DNA of 64,000 nucleotides. It comes from an uncultured Pseudomonadota bacterium (GTDB lineage Bacteria; Pseudomonadota; Gammaproteobacteria; Ga0077536). A model generated the notes under the pieces. That model was given only the letters and a program-made list of their open reading frames with translations, was not told the origin of the DNA and searched no databases. Below, one piece after another: positions 48,390 through 58,837 of the stretch. Position numbers and translations under genes: made by a program. The stretch lies in the NCBI GenBank assembly GCA_902597385.1, contig CACJXQ010000003.1, positions 53,006 through 117,005 of the forward strand. The letters are read 5' to 3'. How positions within the stretch are numbered: position 1 is the first letter of the stretch; every line of letters starts with the position of its first letter.

Positions 48390-48481
48390 TTAGGGATTAT
48401 ACTTTGTAGATACTTTGTAGGTCAATACTAAAAATAAACTTGTTTATTTTCAATAAGTTATGAAGATTATTGTATTTCCTG

Positions 48482-48500
48482 CTATTCCCACTCTATCGTT
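48482..48500 (-). repeat. guaA-proximal att core
   Basis: CTATTCCCACTCTATCGTT = last 19 bases of guaA (ACG ATA GAG TGG GAA TAG). Confidence 0.85.
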
Positions 48501-50053
48501 CCAGGAGGTTTGCTGGTAACGTCATAAACGACTCTTGATACATTAGGAACTTGATTAACTATTTTTGCAGCCACTCTCTCTAAAAACTTTTGGTCTAGCT
48601 CTACGCACTTTGCAGTCATAAAATCGTCAGTGGTGACAGCCCTCAGTGCTATGACATGCTCGTAACTTCGGGCGTCACCTTTAACTCCTACAGAGAAAAT
48701 AGGCAAGAAAACAGCGAAAGCCTGGCTTATCTTGTGATAGAGATTGGCATCTCTTATTTCCTCTAGGAAAATATTATCTGCCTCCCTTAACACCTCGAGG
48801 TAACTAGACTTAACTTCCCCCAAAACACGAACAGCTAGTCCAGGGCCAGGAAACGGGTGCCGTAGAACTATATCTTCAGGCACTCCTAATTCCTTTCCCA
48901 CATTCCTAACCTCATCTTTAAATAACAAACGTAAAGGCTCAATTAATTTTAACTTCATGTGCTCTGGGAGACCACCGACGTTGTGATGGGATTTTATCAC
49001 ATGACTTCCAGCACCATCTGCTGCTGATTCAATGACATCTGGGTAAATGGTCCCTTGAGCTAACCAAGATATCCCAGCTATTCTGAGAGATTCCCGCTCA
49101 AAAACCTCAATAAACTTTTTTCCGATAATCTTTCTCTTTTCTTCAGGATCAGTTACGCCAGCTAATGCCTCCAGAAATTCGTTCTGAGCATTAACAAAAC
49201 GAATGTTTAAACCCATAGATCCTTGGAAAGTATTAATGACTTGCTCAGCTTCCCCTAATCTCAACAAACCATTGTCTACAAATACGCAAACCAATTGATC
49301 TCCTATCGCTCTGTGCAAAAGAGACGCTGCTACAGACGAATCAACCCCGCCCGAAAGGCCAAGTAGAACCTTTTCAGCGCCTACCTCTCTCTTGATAGAT
49401 CTTAAACTACTTTTGATAAAGTCCTCAGTACTCCATGATTTAGCGCAGCCACATATCTCTACACAAAATCGTTCCAAGATTTCCTTACCGCGTTTGGTAT
49501 GTGTTACTTCTGGATGAAACTGCAATCCATAAAATCTTCTAACTTCATCAGCGATCCCTGCTATGGGAGTATTCAAGGTAGAAGCGATCACCTTAAAGCC
49601 AGGAGGCAGCTTTGTTACGCTATCCCCATGGCTCATCCAGACATCTAGAAGACCATGCTTACTCTCATTAGTGGCATCCTGAATTCCTTCTAGTAGTCGA
49701 GAGTGTCCCCTTGCTCGTACCTGCGCAAATCCAAACTCTTTTTCTTGACTTGTTTGCACCTGTCCTCCGGTATAAGAGGCAAGACTCTGCATACCGAAGC
49801 ATATCCCAAGGATGGGAACTCCAAGAGCGACAAATAAAGGCAACCCTTCGACATCAACAGTATCATTTGATACTGAATCAGGACTACCTGATAGTATCAC
49901 TCCGCTAGGCCGAAAAATTCCGATCTTTTCTTTAGAAACATTGGGCGGATAAATCTCGCTGTATATCCCTATTTCCCTAACCCTTCTAGCTATTAGCTGC
50001 GTGTATTGGGAGCCATAATCAATTATTAAAATGCGATCTAAATTAACTGACAT
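48482..50053 (-). CDS. guaA: GMP synthase (glutamine-hydrolysing)
   Basis: GILGICFGMQ, GLSGGVDSSVAASLLHRAIG, HPFPGPGLAVRVLGEV, SKPPGTIEWE*. Confidence 0.97.
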   Translation of the reverse strand: MSVNLDRILIIDYGSQYTQLIARRVREIGIYSEIYPPNVSKEKIGIFRPSGVILSGSPDSVSNDTVDVEGLPLFVALGVPILGICFGMQSLASYTGGQVQTSQEKEFGFAQVRARGHSRLLEGIQDATNESKHGLLDVWMSHGDSVTKLPPGFKVIASTLNTPIAGIADEVRRFYGLQFHPEVTHTKRGKEILERFCVEICGCAKSWSTEDFIKSSLRSIKREVGAEKVLLGLSGGVDSSVAASLLHRAIGDQLVCVFVDNGLLRLGEAEQVINTFQGSMGLNIRFVNAQNEFLEALAGVTDPEEKRKIIGKKFIEVFERESLRIAGISWLAQGTIYPDVIESAADGAGSHVIKSHHNVGGLPEHMKLKLIEPLRLLFKDEVRNVGKELGVPEDIVLRHPFPGPGLAVRVLGEVKSSYLEVLREADNIFLEEIRDANLYHKISQAFAVFLPIFSVGVKGDARSYEHVIALRAVTTDDFMTAKCVELDQKFLERVAAKIVNQVPNVSRVVYDVTSKPPGTIEWE

Positions 50054-50080
50054 AGATAAAATGGGGAATGGTCGTGCGCA

Positions 50081-51592
<1,512 letters not shown>

Positions 51593-51633
51593 TTAGCCGC
51601 CAGTAAATCTAAAACATTTCCGACCCTTAGAAA

Positions 51634-52980
51634 ATGAGACATCCCATGCAACAAATGCCACCAATTCTATCAGTGAGCGAATTAAATCAGGTGACTCAAT
51701 CAATCGTGGAAAGAGAAATTGGGGTGGTTTATGTACGAGGCGAAATCTCTAATTTGGCCACCCCGACTTCTGGCCATATGTACTTTTCTCTTAAGGATGA
51801 AAAATCTCAAGTTCGTTGTGCGATGTTCAGAAATAAACCTGGTGCAAAAGGTTTCATTCCCAAAAATGGTACAGAAGTAGTAGCTCACGGGCTAGCCAGT
51901 GTTTACTCAATAAGAGGGGACTACCAATTAATTGTAGAGACGATGGAACTTTCAGGAGATGGAATTTTAAGGGCCAAATTTGAAGCTCTCAAAAATAAGC
52001 TAGAAGATGCTGACTTTTTCGATCAGGCCAGAAAAAAGCCTCTTCCCAAATGGCCGAATACAATAGGTATTGTCACCTCGCCGACCGGCGCCGCAATTCG
52101 AGATATTCTAACCGTCATGAAGAGACGGAGCCCTTCGATTACGGCAATCATTTATCCGTGTGTAGTCCAAGGAGAAAACGCAGCTTCTGAAATCGCACGA
52201 TCGATATTTGTAGCAAATCAACGGAAGGAATGCGACGTCTTGATAATTTCCAGAGGCGGCGGATCACTGGAAGACCTATGGCCTTTTAACGAGGAGTTGG
52301 TTGCCCAGGCCGTTTTCGACTCTTTATTACCAATTGTAAGTGGCATAGGCCATGAAGTAGATATAACCATAGCGGATTTAGTGGCAGACGCCAGGGCTCC
52401 AACACCTTCTGCTGCAGCGGAAATTGTAACACCCGAAACTAGCGTCGCTTACGAACAACTCGTATCCCTTAAAAAACGGTTATTATTAGCTTCAAAAATT
52501 CAGATCAATACAAAGACGAGTCAACTTTCAACTCTAGCCTCGAAAATCAGACACCCAAGAAAGGATTTAGAATTTAGATTTCAGCAGACCGATGACCTAC
52601 TAAGGCAATTATATAAAAATGTTAGTTTCCAAATGCAGTTTCGTCGTATGAGTTTCGAAAATCAGCGTTCTCGCTTAAAAACTTTAGCTCCTAAAAGAAG
52701 TATAGAGAAAAATCGATCAAAACTAACTGATGCTATTTTAAAACTAAAAACAAGTGTCTCGTATAAGTACAAAGAAAATCAGACAAAAACTCAACATCTG
52801 ATAACAAGTATTAAAAATCTAGGACATCAACGCACTCTAGAAAGAGGATATACGCTTGTTATTGATGATAAAGGCAAGTTAGTTAAAAACCCTAAGGAAT
52901 TGACGGTAGGTCAGCCTATTACAACCCTATTTAAGTCCGGTAAGGTTGATTCTGTTGTGAAATTAATAGAGGAATCTTAA
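51634..52980 (+). CDS. xseA: exodeoxyribonuclease VII large subunit
   Basis: VRGEISNLATPTSGHMYFSLKDEKSQVRCAMFR, RGGGSLEDLWPFNEE, GIGHEVDITIADLVADARAPTPSAAAE. Confidence 0.95.
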   Translation: MRHPMQQMPPILSVSELNQVTQSIVEREIGVVYVRGEISNLATPTSGHMYFSLKDEKSQVRCAMFRNKPGAKGFIPKNGTEVVAHGLASVYSIRGDYQLIVETMELSGDGILRAKFEALKNKLEDADFFDQARKKPLPKWPNTIGIVTSPTGAAIRDILTVMKRRSPSITAIIYPCVVQGENAASEIARSIFVANQRKECDVLIISRGGGSLEDLWPFNEELVAQAVFDSLLPIVSGIGHEVDITIADLVADARAPTPSAAAEIVTPETSVAYEQLVSLKKRLLLASKIQINTKTSQLSTLASKIRHPRKDLEFRFQQTDDLLRQLYKNVSFQMQFRRMSFENQRSRLKTLAPKRSIEKNRSKLTDAILKLKTSVSYKYKENQTKTQHLITSIKNLGHQRTLERGYTLVIDDKGKLVKNPKELTVGQPITTLFKSGKVDSVVKLIEES

Positions 52981-52995
52981 AACAAGTTGGAAAGA

Positions 52996-53937
52996 TTAAT
53001 TTGATTTAGCCTGCTCATCTGCGTGATATGACGATCGCACCAAAGGACCACTCGCAACATTTACAAAACCTAAAGATTTCGCAAACTCTTCCAGCTCTTT
53101 AAACTCTTCCGGCTTTACATATCTAGCTACTGGGAGATGATACTTGCTGGGCTGTAAATACTGACCAAGTGTTACCATGTCACAACCATGCCCCTTAAGA
53201 TCAGTTAAACACTGCTCTATTTCTTTTAGACTTTCTCCGAGACCCAGCATTAGCCCCGATTTAGTCAGCACGCTCGGTGCTAGTCTCTTAAACTCGTTGA
53301 TAATACTCAAGGACCAGTCGTAGTCTGAGCCTGGTCTAACTGATTTGTAAAGAGATCTCACAGTTTCCATGTTATGGTTAAAGACGTCAGGTAAAGATAT
53401 CAGAAGACCGTTCATGGCGCGTTCCATTCTACCTCTGAAATCTGGAACGAGAATTTCGATTTTGATTCCATTTACCCGAGCTCTTATCGCTTTGACACAT
53501 TGCGCAAAATGACCTGCTCCACCGTCTAAAAGATCATCCCTATCAACAGAGGTAACCACTACGTATTTTAATCTCATTAAGGCAGCAGCCTCAGCAATCC
53601 GATCTGGTTCATCTGGGTCAAGGGCGTCCGGGCGACCATGAGCTACATCACAGAATGGACACCTACGGGTACAAAAATTCCCCATTGCCATAAAGGTAGC
53701 AGTCCCGTTCGAAAAGCATTCCCCTAAATTAGGACAAGAGGCTTGCTCACAAACGGTGTTGAGTTCACTATCTCTTAGTAATTTTTTGAGCTCCAAGACT
53801 CTGACACCCGATGGAGCAGTTACTTTTATCCATTCAGGCTTTGGTAACTTGGGTACGGATTTAACCTTTATTGGGATTTTAGATAGCTTTGTTTCACCTC
53901 GCTGGCTTCGGCTAGGCAATTTAGTTATATCTGTCAT
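52996..53937 (-). CDS. lipA: lipoyl synthase
   Basis: [39 protein letters not shown] radical-SAM motifs. Confidence 0.97.
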   Translation of the reverse strand: MTDITKLPSRSQRGETKLSKIPIKVKSVPKLPKPEWIKVTAPSGVRVLELKKLLRDSELNTVCEQASCPNLGECFSNGTATFMAMGNFCTRRCPFCDVAHGRPDALDPDEPDRIAEAAALMRLKYVVVTSVDRDDLLDGGAGHFAQCVKAIRARVNGIKIEILVPDFRGRMERAMNGLLISLPDVFNHNMETVRSLYKSVRPGSDYDWSLSIINEFKRLAPSVLTKSGLMLGLGESLKEIEQCLTDLKGHGCDMVTLGQYLQPSKYHLPVARYVKPEEFKELEEFAKSLGFVNVASGPLVRSSYHADEQAKSN

Positions 53938-53954
53938 TATATAAACCTATTTTT

Positions 53955-54608
53955 TTACTCGCAGAACCCGATCGCCTCAATTTCAGTCATCTTTTGTCCA
54001 CGATATATGTTGGCATAGAGATTTTCTCTTACTTTACACGAAACAGCTTCTATCTTAGATTTTATACCTAAACTCGACAGCTGGGTTACTTCCATACCCT
54101 CAATACCGCATGGATCTATCGCCTCGAAAGGTTCTAAATCCATATCGACATTGACCGATAAGCCGTGGTAACTGAAGCCATTAGATATCCTAAGCCCTAT
54201 AGAAGCCACTTTCTTATTTTCAACATACACCCCAGGAAAGTCTCGACGGCCGTAAGACGGGATACCAAAAGATTCCAAATAATCAATAACTGCTTTCTCT
54301 AGCATTATCACAAACTCTTTGGGACCAAGCTCTAATCTTCGAAAATTCAAAATAGTGTAAAGCACTAATTGGCCTTTTCCATGATAAGTAACTAGCCCAC
54401 CCCTATCACTTCTTACTATTGGGATTGAACGAGCTAATAAAGGCACACTGCTTGTTTTACTACGCTTCCCTAAGGTGTAAACCGAAGTGTGCTCCACCGT
54501 CCAGAATTCATCAACCCCAGCAGGATCAAGAGATTGAACTCTTTTTTTCATTTTTTCCAAGCAGAATTCGTAATCAACCAACCCCACTATCCTAGAAACA
54601 ACTTTCAT
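53955..54608 (-). CDS. lipB: octanoyltransferase
   Basis: RGGLVTYHGKGQLVLYTILNFRR, YHGLSVNVDMDLEPFEAIDPCG. Confidence 0.95.
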   Translation of the reverse strand: MKVVSRIVGLVDYEFCLEKMKKRVQSLDPAGVDEFWTVEHTSVYTLGKRSKTSSVPLLARSIPIVRSDRGGLVTYHGKGQLVLYTILNFRRLELGPKEFVIMLEKAVIDYLESFGIPSYGRRDFPGVYVENKKVASIGLRISNGFSYHGLSVNVDMDLEPFEAIDPCGIEGMEVTQLSSLGIKSKIEAVSCKVRENLYANIYRGQKMTEIEAIGFCE

Positions 54609-54874
54609 AAGACCATAATTATTTCTGGCTTAGATGAAAGATCTTTGTATATAGCATCCAAAATATTTTTACTAGAAACCCTCACCGTGATGGTCACAGA
54701 CGTATACTTTCCCCTACCACTCTTTTTAGTACACATAGACTCTGCCAAAAAATCACTAATGTGCTGCCTGATTATGGACAAAACTAATTCAGACAACTTC
54801 GTTGAGCTCCTGCCGATCACCTTTATCGGAAAATCACAGGGGAACTCTATAATGCTATCTCGATTTTCCATCAT
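54605..54874 (-). CDS. ybeD: YbeD/DUF493 family protein
   Basis: FPCDFPIKVIG...SGRGKYTSVTITVRVSSKNILDAIYKDLSS; 4-bp overlap with lipB. Confidence 0.85.
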   Translation of the reverse strand: MMENRDSIIEFPCDFPIKVIGRSSTKLSELVLSIIRQHISDFLAESMCTKKSGRGKYTSVTITVRVSSKNILDAIYKDLSSKPEIIMVL

Positions 54875-55098
54875 TAGATTTCGAATTCATTCTCTCTTAC
54901 AAAGATAAATATAAAAGTCGGTCGTTCGAAAAGAAGACTAACATAATTTAATGCATAAACTACTGGATTACGACAATCTCATTAAGTTGCTATAATAACT
55001 TTAAAGAGAGACATCATGAACTCATACCGGTCAATAAGCGAATAATATAACAAGAGTTTTATCCAAAATTAGGAGTTTTCCTCAGGGAAAAATCTAAA

Positions 55099-56013
55099 GT
55101 GAACGCATTAGCTATAGAATCATTAGAGAAAATCTATCAAAACGGGACCATTGCGCTTAAAAACGTCAACCTCAAAGTAGATGACGGAGATTTTTTTGCA
55201 CTTCTTGGTCCTAACGGAGCGGGAAAATCTACCTTAATAGGAATCATTTCCTCACTGGTAACAAAAACCTCGGGCAGAGTTAGTATTTTTGACATCAACA
55301 TAGACAAGAGTTTTGGACTAGCGCGCTCTATGCTAGGAATAGTACCTCAGGAGGTGAACTTTAATCAATTTGAAACGCTCGATGAAATACTAATAAATCA
55401 GGCTGGATTTTATGGAATCCCTCGTAAAGAGGCTATCGAAAAGTCAAACTACCTGCTGAACAAATTGAAACTCTGGAAACAACGTAAGGATATTTCAAGA
55501 ACTCTTTCTGGAGGAATGAAAAGACGCCTAATGATAGCCCGAGCTCTGATTCACGATCCTAAACTCCTGTTACTAGATGAACCTACCGCTGGAGTTGATA
55601 TAGAGATTCGAAAAACCATGTGGGATTTCTTCAAAACATTAAACAGCTCCGGCACAACAATTATATTAACGACCCACTATCTAGAAGAGGCAGAACATTT
55701 GTGTAACCGAGTTGGGATTATTAACGGTGGTTCCATAATCGTAGATACATCCATGACTGAACTTCTGTCAAAAAGAAATTCGGAAAGTTTTATATTAGAC
55801 TGTGCGGAAAAATATACCGATCTACCAGAACTAGGTTCCGCTAGCGTACTTGCCATTGATGACTTGAGGTTCGAGATAACAGTGGAAAAAGGAACCGACT
55901 TAAACGGAATTTTTAAGGAACTATCGAAGTCTGGAATTGATATCAAAAGTATGCGAAACAAAGGCAATCGCCTTGAAACATTATTTCTGGATCTGACAGG
56001 TAATTATGAGTAA
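55099..56013 (+). CDS. ABC transporter ATP-binding protein (YadG-like)
   Basis: LLGPNGAGKSTLIGI Walker A, LSGGMKRRLMIARALIHDPKLLLLDEPTAGVD. Confidence 0.93.
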   Translation: MNALAIESLEKIYQNGTIALKNVNLKVDDGDFFALLGPNGAGKSTLIGIISSLVTKTSGRVSIFDINIDKSFGLARSMLGIVPQEVNFNQFETLDEILINQAGFYGIPRKEAIEKSNYLLNKLKLWKQRKDISRTLSGGMKRRLMIARALIHDPKLLLLDEPTAGVDIEIRKTMWDFFKTLNSSGTTIILTTHYLEEAEHLCNRVGIINGGSIIVDTSMTELLSKRNSESFILDCAEKYTDLPELGSASVLAIDDLRFEITVEKGTDLNGIFKELSKSGIDIKSMRNKGNRLETLFLDLTGNYE

Positions 56014-56812
56014 AAACATCCTATACACCTCTAGAACTAAGCGCAGCAAACTTTGGTTGATCAGTTTTCAGACCATCGTCGCCAAAGAGTTGAACCGCTT
56101 CCTCCGAATCTGGCTACAAACTTTATTACCACCTGCCATCACAATGTCGCTTTACTTCGTTATTTTTGGGAGCGTGATCGGCAACCGTATTGGGGAGATG
56201 TCAGGTATAAACTACATGTCCTACATCGCGCCAGGGATAATCATGATGGCAATCATCACCAACACTTACGGAAATGTGGTTTCCTCATTTTTTGGAGCGA
56301 AATTTCAAAGGCATATAGAGGAAATACTCGTGTCTCCAACACCCAATATTATTATTTTAGCGGGATATGTAACCGGGGGCGTATGCCGCGGGATTCTAGT
56401 AGGCTTGATTGTGACAGCGGTCACACTGTTTTTTACTCCGCTAAAAATATACTCCCTCCCGATTTCCATTTCAGTAGTGGTCCTAACTGCCGTCTTATTC
56501 TCACTACTTGGATTTATAAATGGAATTTTCGCCAAGAAATTTGATGATATAGCAATCGTACCAACTTTCGTTTTAACACCTTTAACTTACCTGGGTGGAG
56601 TTTTTTATTCGATAGACCTATTACCTCCATTTTGGAAAGAGCTATCTCTTATCAATCCCGTTCTTTACATGGTTAACGCCTTCCGTTTTGGCTTTCTTGG
56701 TGTGAGCGATATAGGCCTAATTCAAGCTTTTGCAGTTATCGTAACTTTCATATTATTAATGACTTTTTTGTGCTTATATTTTATGAAAAAAAGTTTTGGG
56801 CTTAGGGCATAA
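56006..56812 (+). CDS. ABC-2 type transporter permease (YadH-like)
   Basis: About six TM segments; overlaps the ATPase gene by 8 bp. Confidence 0.9.
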   Translation: MSKNILYTSRTKRSKLWLISFQTIVAKELNRFLRIWLQTLLPPAITMSLYFVIFGSVIGNRIGEMSGINYMSYIAPGIIMMAIITNTYGNVVSSFFGAKFQRHIEEILVSPTPNIIILAGYVTGGVCRGILVGLIVTAVTLFFTPLKIYSLPISISVVVLTAVLFSLLGFINGIFAKKFDDIAIVPTFVLTPLTYLGGVFYSIDLLPPFWKELSLINPVLYMVNAFRFGFLGVSDIGLIQAFAVIVTFILLMTFLCLYFMKKSFGLRA

Positions 56813-57641
56813 TACCTTTTTCAATACTAAGCTGTTTATGGAATCGTTGAGCAACCTCGTACTGCTGACCATCCCCGACTATACCTTCGTCTAAACGACT
56901 GACACACCTAATTCCGAATGAAGTATTTGTAAGCCAGATTTCATTCGCTGTCCTAAGACGGGAAATAGCAATTTTCTCCTCGATTACAGGAACGCCCATT
57001 GAAACGGAAAGACGTATTACTATCTCCCTGGTAATACCAGGAAGAATGTTAGAGTCGAGGGGCGAAGTGTAGATTACTCCGTCATTAGAGACAATAAAAA
57101 CACTCGAAGATGCCCCTTCCGTCAAATAACCATCATATTGTAAAATCGCCTCAGATGCGCCTTTACTGGTGGCTAAATTACGCAACCTGGTATTAGCAAA
57201 TAGAGAGGTGGTCTTTATATGACACCCCCTCCAACGTTCATCTTCAGCAGTAATTGCAACGACCTTTTCCAATTCTGTTTTTGCCGCCGACTCAGATATC
57301 ATAACAAAAACAGTAGGACAGCTTGCCTTTGGAAATTCGTGGTTACGAGGTGCATCGCCCCTCGTGATTTGAATGTAAATACTCCCGAATACACACCCGT
57401 TGCGTGAGATAAGATTAGAAATTAAGCTTGACCAAGCCTCGGATGAGAGCGGATTTGATAATCCCATTTCTGACAAATTAAGATCAAGCCTCTCTAGATG
57501 AAGGGATAATGCAAAAGCTTTTCGAGAATATACTCCTATAACTTCATATATACCCTCACCAAAAATGAAGCCTCTGTCTAACACAGATACCTTAGCATCC
57601 ACCAAATCAACGTAATCCCCATTTAAATAACACTCTTTCAT
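56802..57641 (-). CDS. D-amino-acid aminotransferase-like class IV PLP enzyme
   Basis: VLDRGFIFGEGIYEVI, IYTSPLDSNILPGITREIVIRL, ANEIWLTNTSFGI. Confidence 0.87.
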   Translation of the reverse strand: MKECYLNGDYVDLVDAKVSVLDRGFIFGEGIYEVIGVYSRKAFALSLHLERLDLNLSEMGLSNPLSSEAWSSLISNLISRNGCVFGSIYIQITRGDAPRNHEFPKASCPTVFVMISESAAKTELEKVVAITAEDERWRGCHIKTTSLFANTRLRNLATSKGASEAILQYDGYLTEGASSSVFIVSNDGVIYTSPLDSNILPGITREIVIRLSVSMGVPVIEEKIAISRLRTANEIWLTNTSFGIRCVSRLDEGIVGDGQQYEVAQRFHKQLSIEKGIMP

Positions 57642-57646
57642 ATTTT

Positions 57647-58810
57647 TTAATTAAGGAGTAGGTCAATTTTATCTGGAATTGAGCCAAAAAAACCCGCCTT
57701 CTCAATTGCTTCTAACGCTACAATATCTTCGGAATAGTTTGTTCCATCAGGCAAATTAATTTCCACTTTACCAATAATTTGACCCCTCTCAATCGGAGCC
57801 TTCAAGGGTTCCATAAACTTTTTATTGATCTGCATATCCTTGAATTTTCCCTTCTGCAGAGTCAAGAAAACCGGAGCTTTAACACCTGCTTTAACAAGAT
57901 CTTTTTTTCCAATCCATACCCTATTAGTAGCAATCTCTTCGCCAATTTTGAAAATTTCTCTAGTATCAAAAAATCGGAAACCATATGATAGTAATGTCCT
58001 GCTGTCCTTAACACGCATGTAATTCGATCGGGCTCCCATTACAGCTGCCACTAGTCTCATAGAATTTTTTTTCGCTGAAGTAACTAAACAGTAACCTGCA
58101 CTCTCAGTGTAGCCAGTCTTAATACCGTCTACACTAGCATCTCTAAAAAGAAGTGCATTCCTATTTCTCTGCTTTATATTGTTGTATTTGAATTCTCGCA
58201 ACTTGAATCTACTATAAATCTCTGGAAACTTTTGAATAAGAGCTCTCGATAGGGTGGCCGCATCTCTAGCACTCAAATAAGTTTCACGATCAGGCAATCC
58301 TGTAACATTACCAAAACTAGTATTGTCCATTTTGAGCTTTTTAGCTTCTAGATTCATTTTTTCAACAAAAGCTGTCTCATTACCGAAAAGATGTTCTGCC
58401 AAGGCGACACTTGAATCATTACCTGATTGAATGATGACGCCGTTGAGAAGATCATCGATCGATACTTCTTTTCCAACTTCTATGAACATCCTAGAACCTT
58501 CCATTTTCCAAGCTTTTTTGCTGACCTTTGTTGTCTCTGTAAGTTTTAGATGACCATCGCGAATAGCTTGGGCGGCAACATAGGTGGTCATTATTTTAAC
58601 CAAGCTAGCAGGTTCCACACTTTTATCGGCATTTTTTTCCGCGAGTACCTCACCAGTCTGATGATCTACCAAAATAAATGAATCAACAGAAACAGGAGGT
58701 GCTGGAATAGATGATACGCCGGATAATACCTCAAAGGAGAAAACCATCATTCCCACCGTTAGACCGGTTTTAGCTTTTGCTTGCAGAGCATTCTTCAATA
58801 ATCGACTCAT
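57647..58810 (-). CDS. dacA: D-alanyl-D-alanine carboxypeptidase (PBP5/6 family)
   Basis: EPASLVKIMT (SxxK), SGND, KTGYTESAGYCLV (KTG). Confidence 0.93.
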   Translation of the reverse strand: MSRLLKNALQAKAKTGLTVGMMVFSFEVLSGVSSIPAPPVSVDSFILVDHQTGEVLAEKNADKSVEPASLVKIMTTYVAAQAIRDGHLKLTETTKVSKKAWKMEGSRMFIEVGKEVSIDDLLNGVIIQSGNDSSVALAEHLFGNETAFVEKMNLEAKKLKMDNTSFGNVTGLPDRETYLSARDAATLSRALIQKFPEIYSRFKLREFKYNNIKQRNRNALLFRDASVDGIKTGYTESAGYCLVTSAKKNSMRLVAAVMGARSNYMRVKDSRTLLSYGFRFFDTREIFKIGEEIATNRVWIGKKDLVKAGVKAPVFLTLQKGKFKDMQINKKFMEPLKAPIERGQIIGKVEINLPDGTNYSEDIVALEAIEKAGFFGSIPDKIDLLLN

Positions 58811-58837
58811 CCAAATAATTCCTTTTAAATTTTTATC

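Larger units (their letters stand above)
39768..48500. mobile_element. ~8.7 kb integrative element at the guaA 3' end with near-complete avoidance of 4-bp palindromes
   Basis: Bounded by 19-bp guaA-terminus repeats; tyrosine integrase next to guaA; subterminal direct repeats; serine recombinase and HUH/Rep-like protein; the palindrome-free composition stops at the att cores. Confidence 0.9.

Noticed and set aside
39768-48500. Complete prophage
   Set aside because: No recognisable terminase, portal, capsid, tail or lysis gene, and only 8.7 kb; satellite or integrative plasmid fits better.
39768-48500. Insertion sequence or composite transposon
   Set aside because: No DDE transposase or terminal inverted repeats; the end repeats are direct and the boundary repeats are the guaA terminus.
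39768-48500. Palindrome loss as a side effect of ssDNA replication or hairpin avoidance
   Set aside because: 4-bp palindromes do not form stable hairpins, longer hairpins are present (42265, 44466, 44571), and TATA, ATAT and TGCA are retained, which favours restriction avoidance.
56053-56544. 163-aa ORF in an alternative frame of the ABC permease
   Set aside because: The other frame encodes a clean multi-TM permease; this is an out-of-frame shadow.
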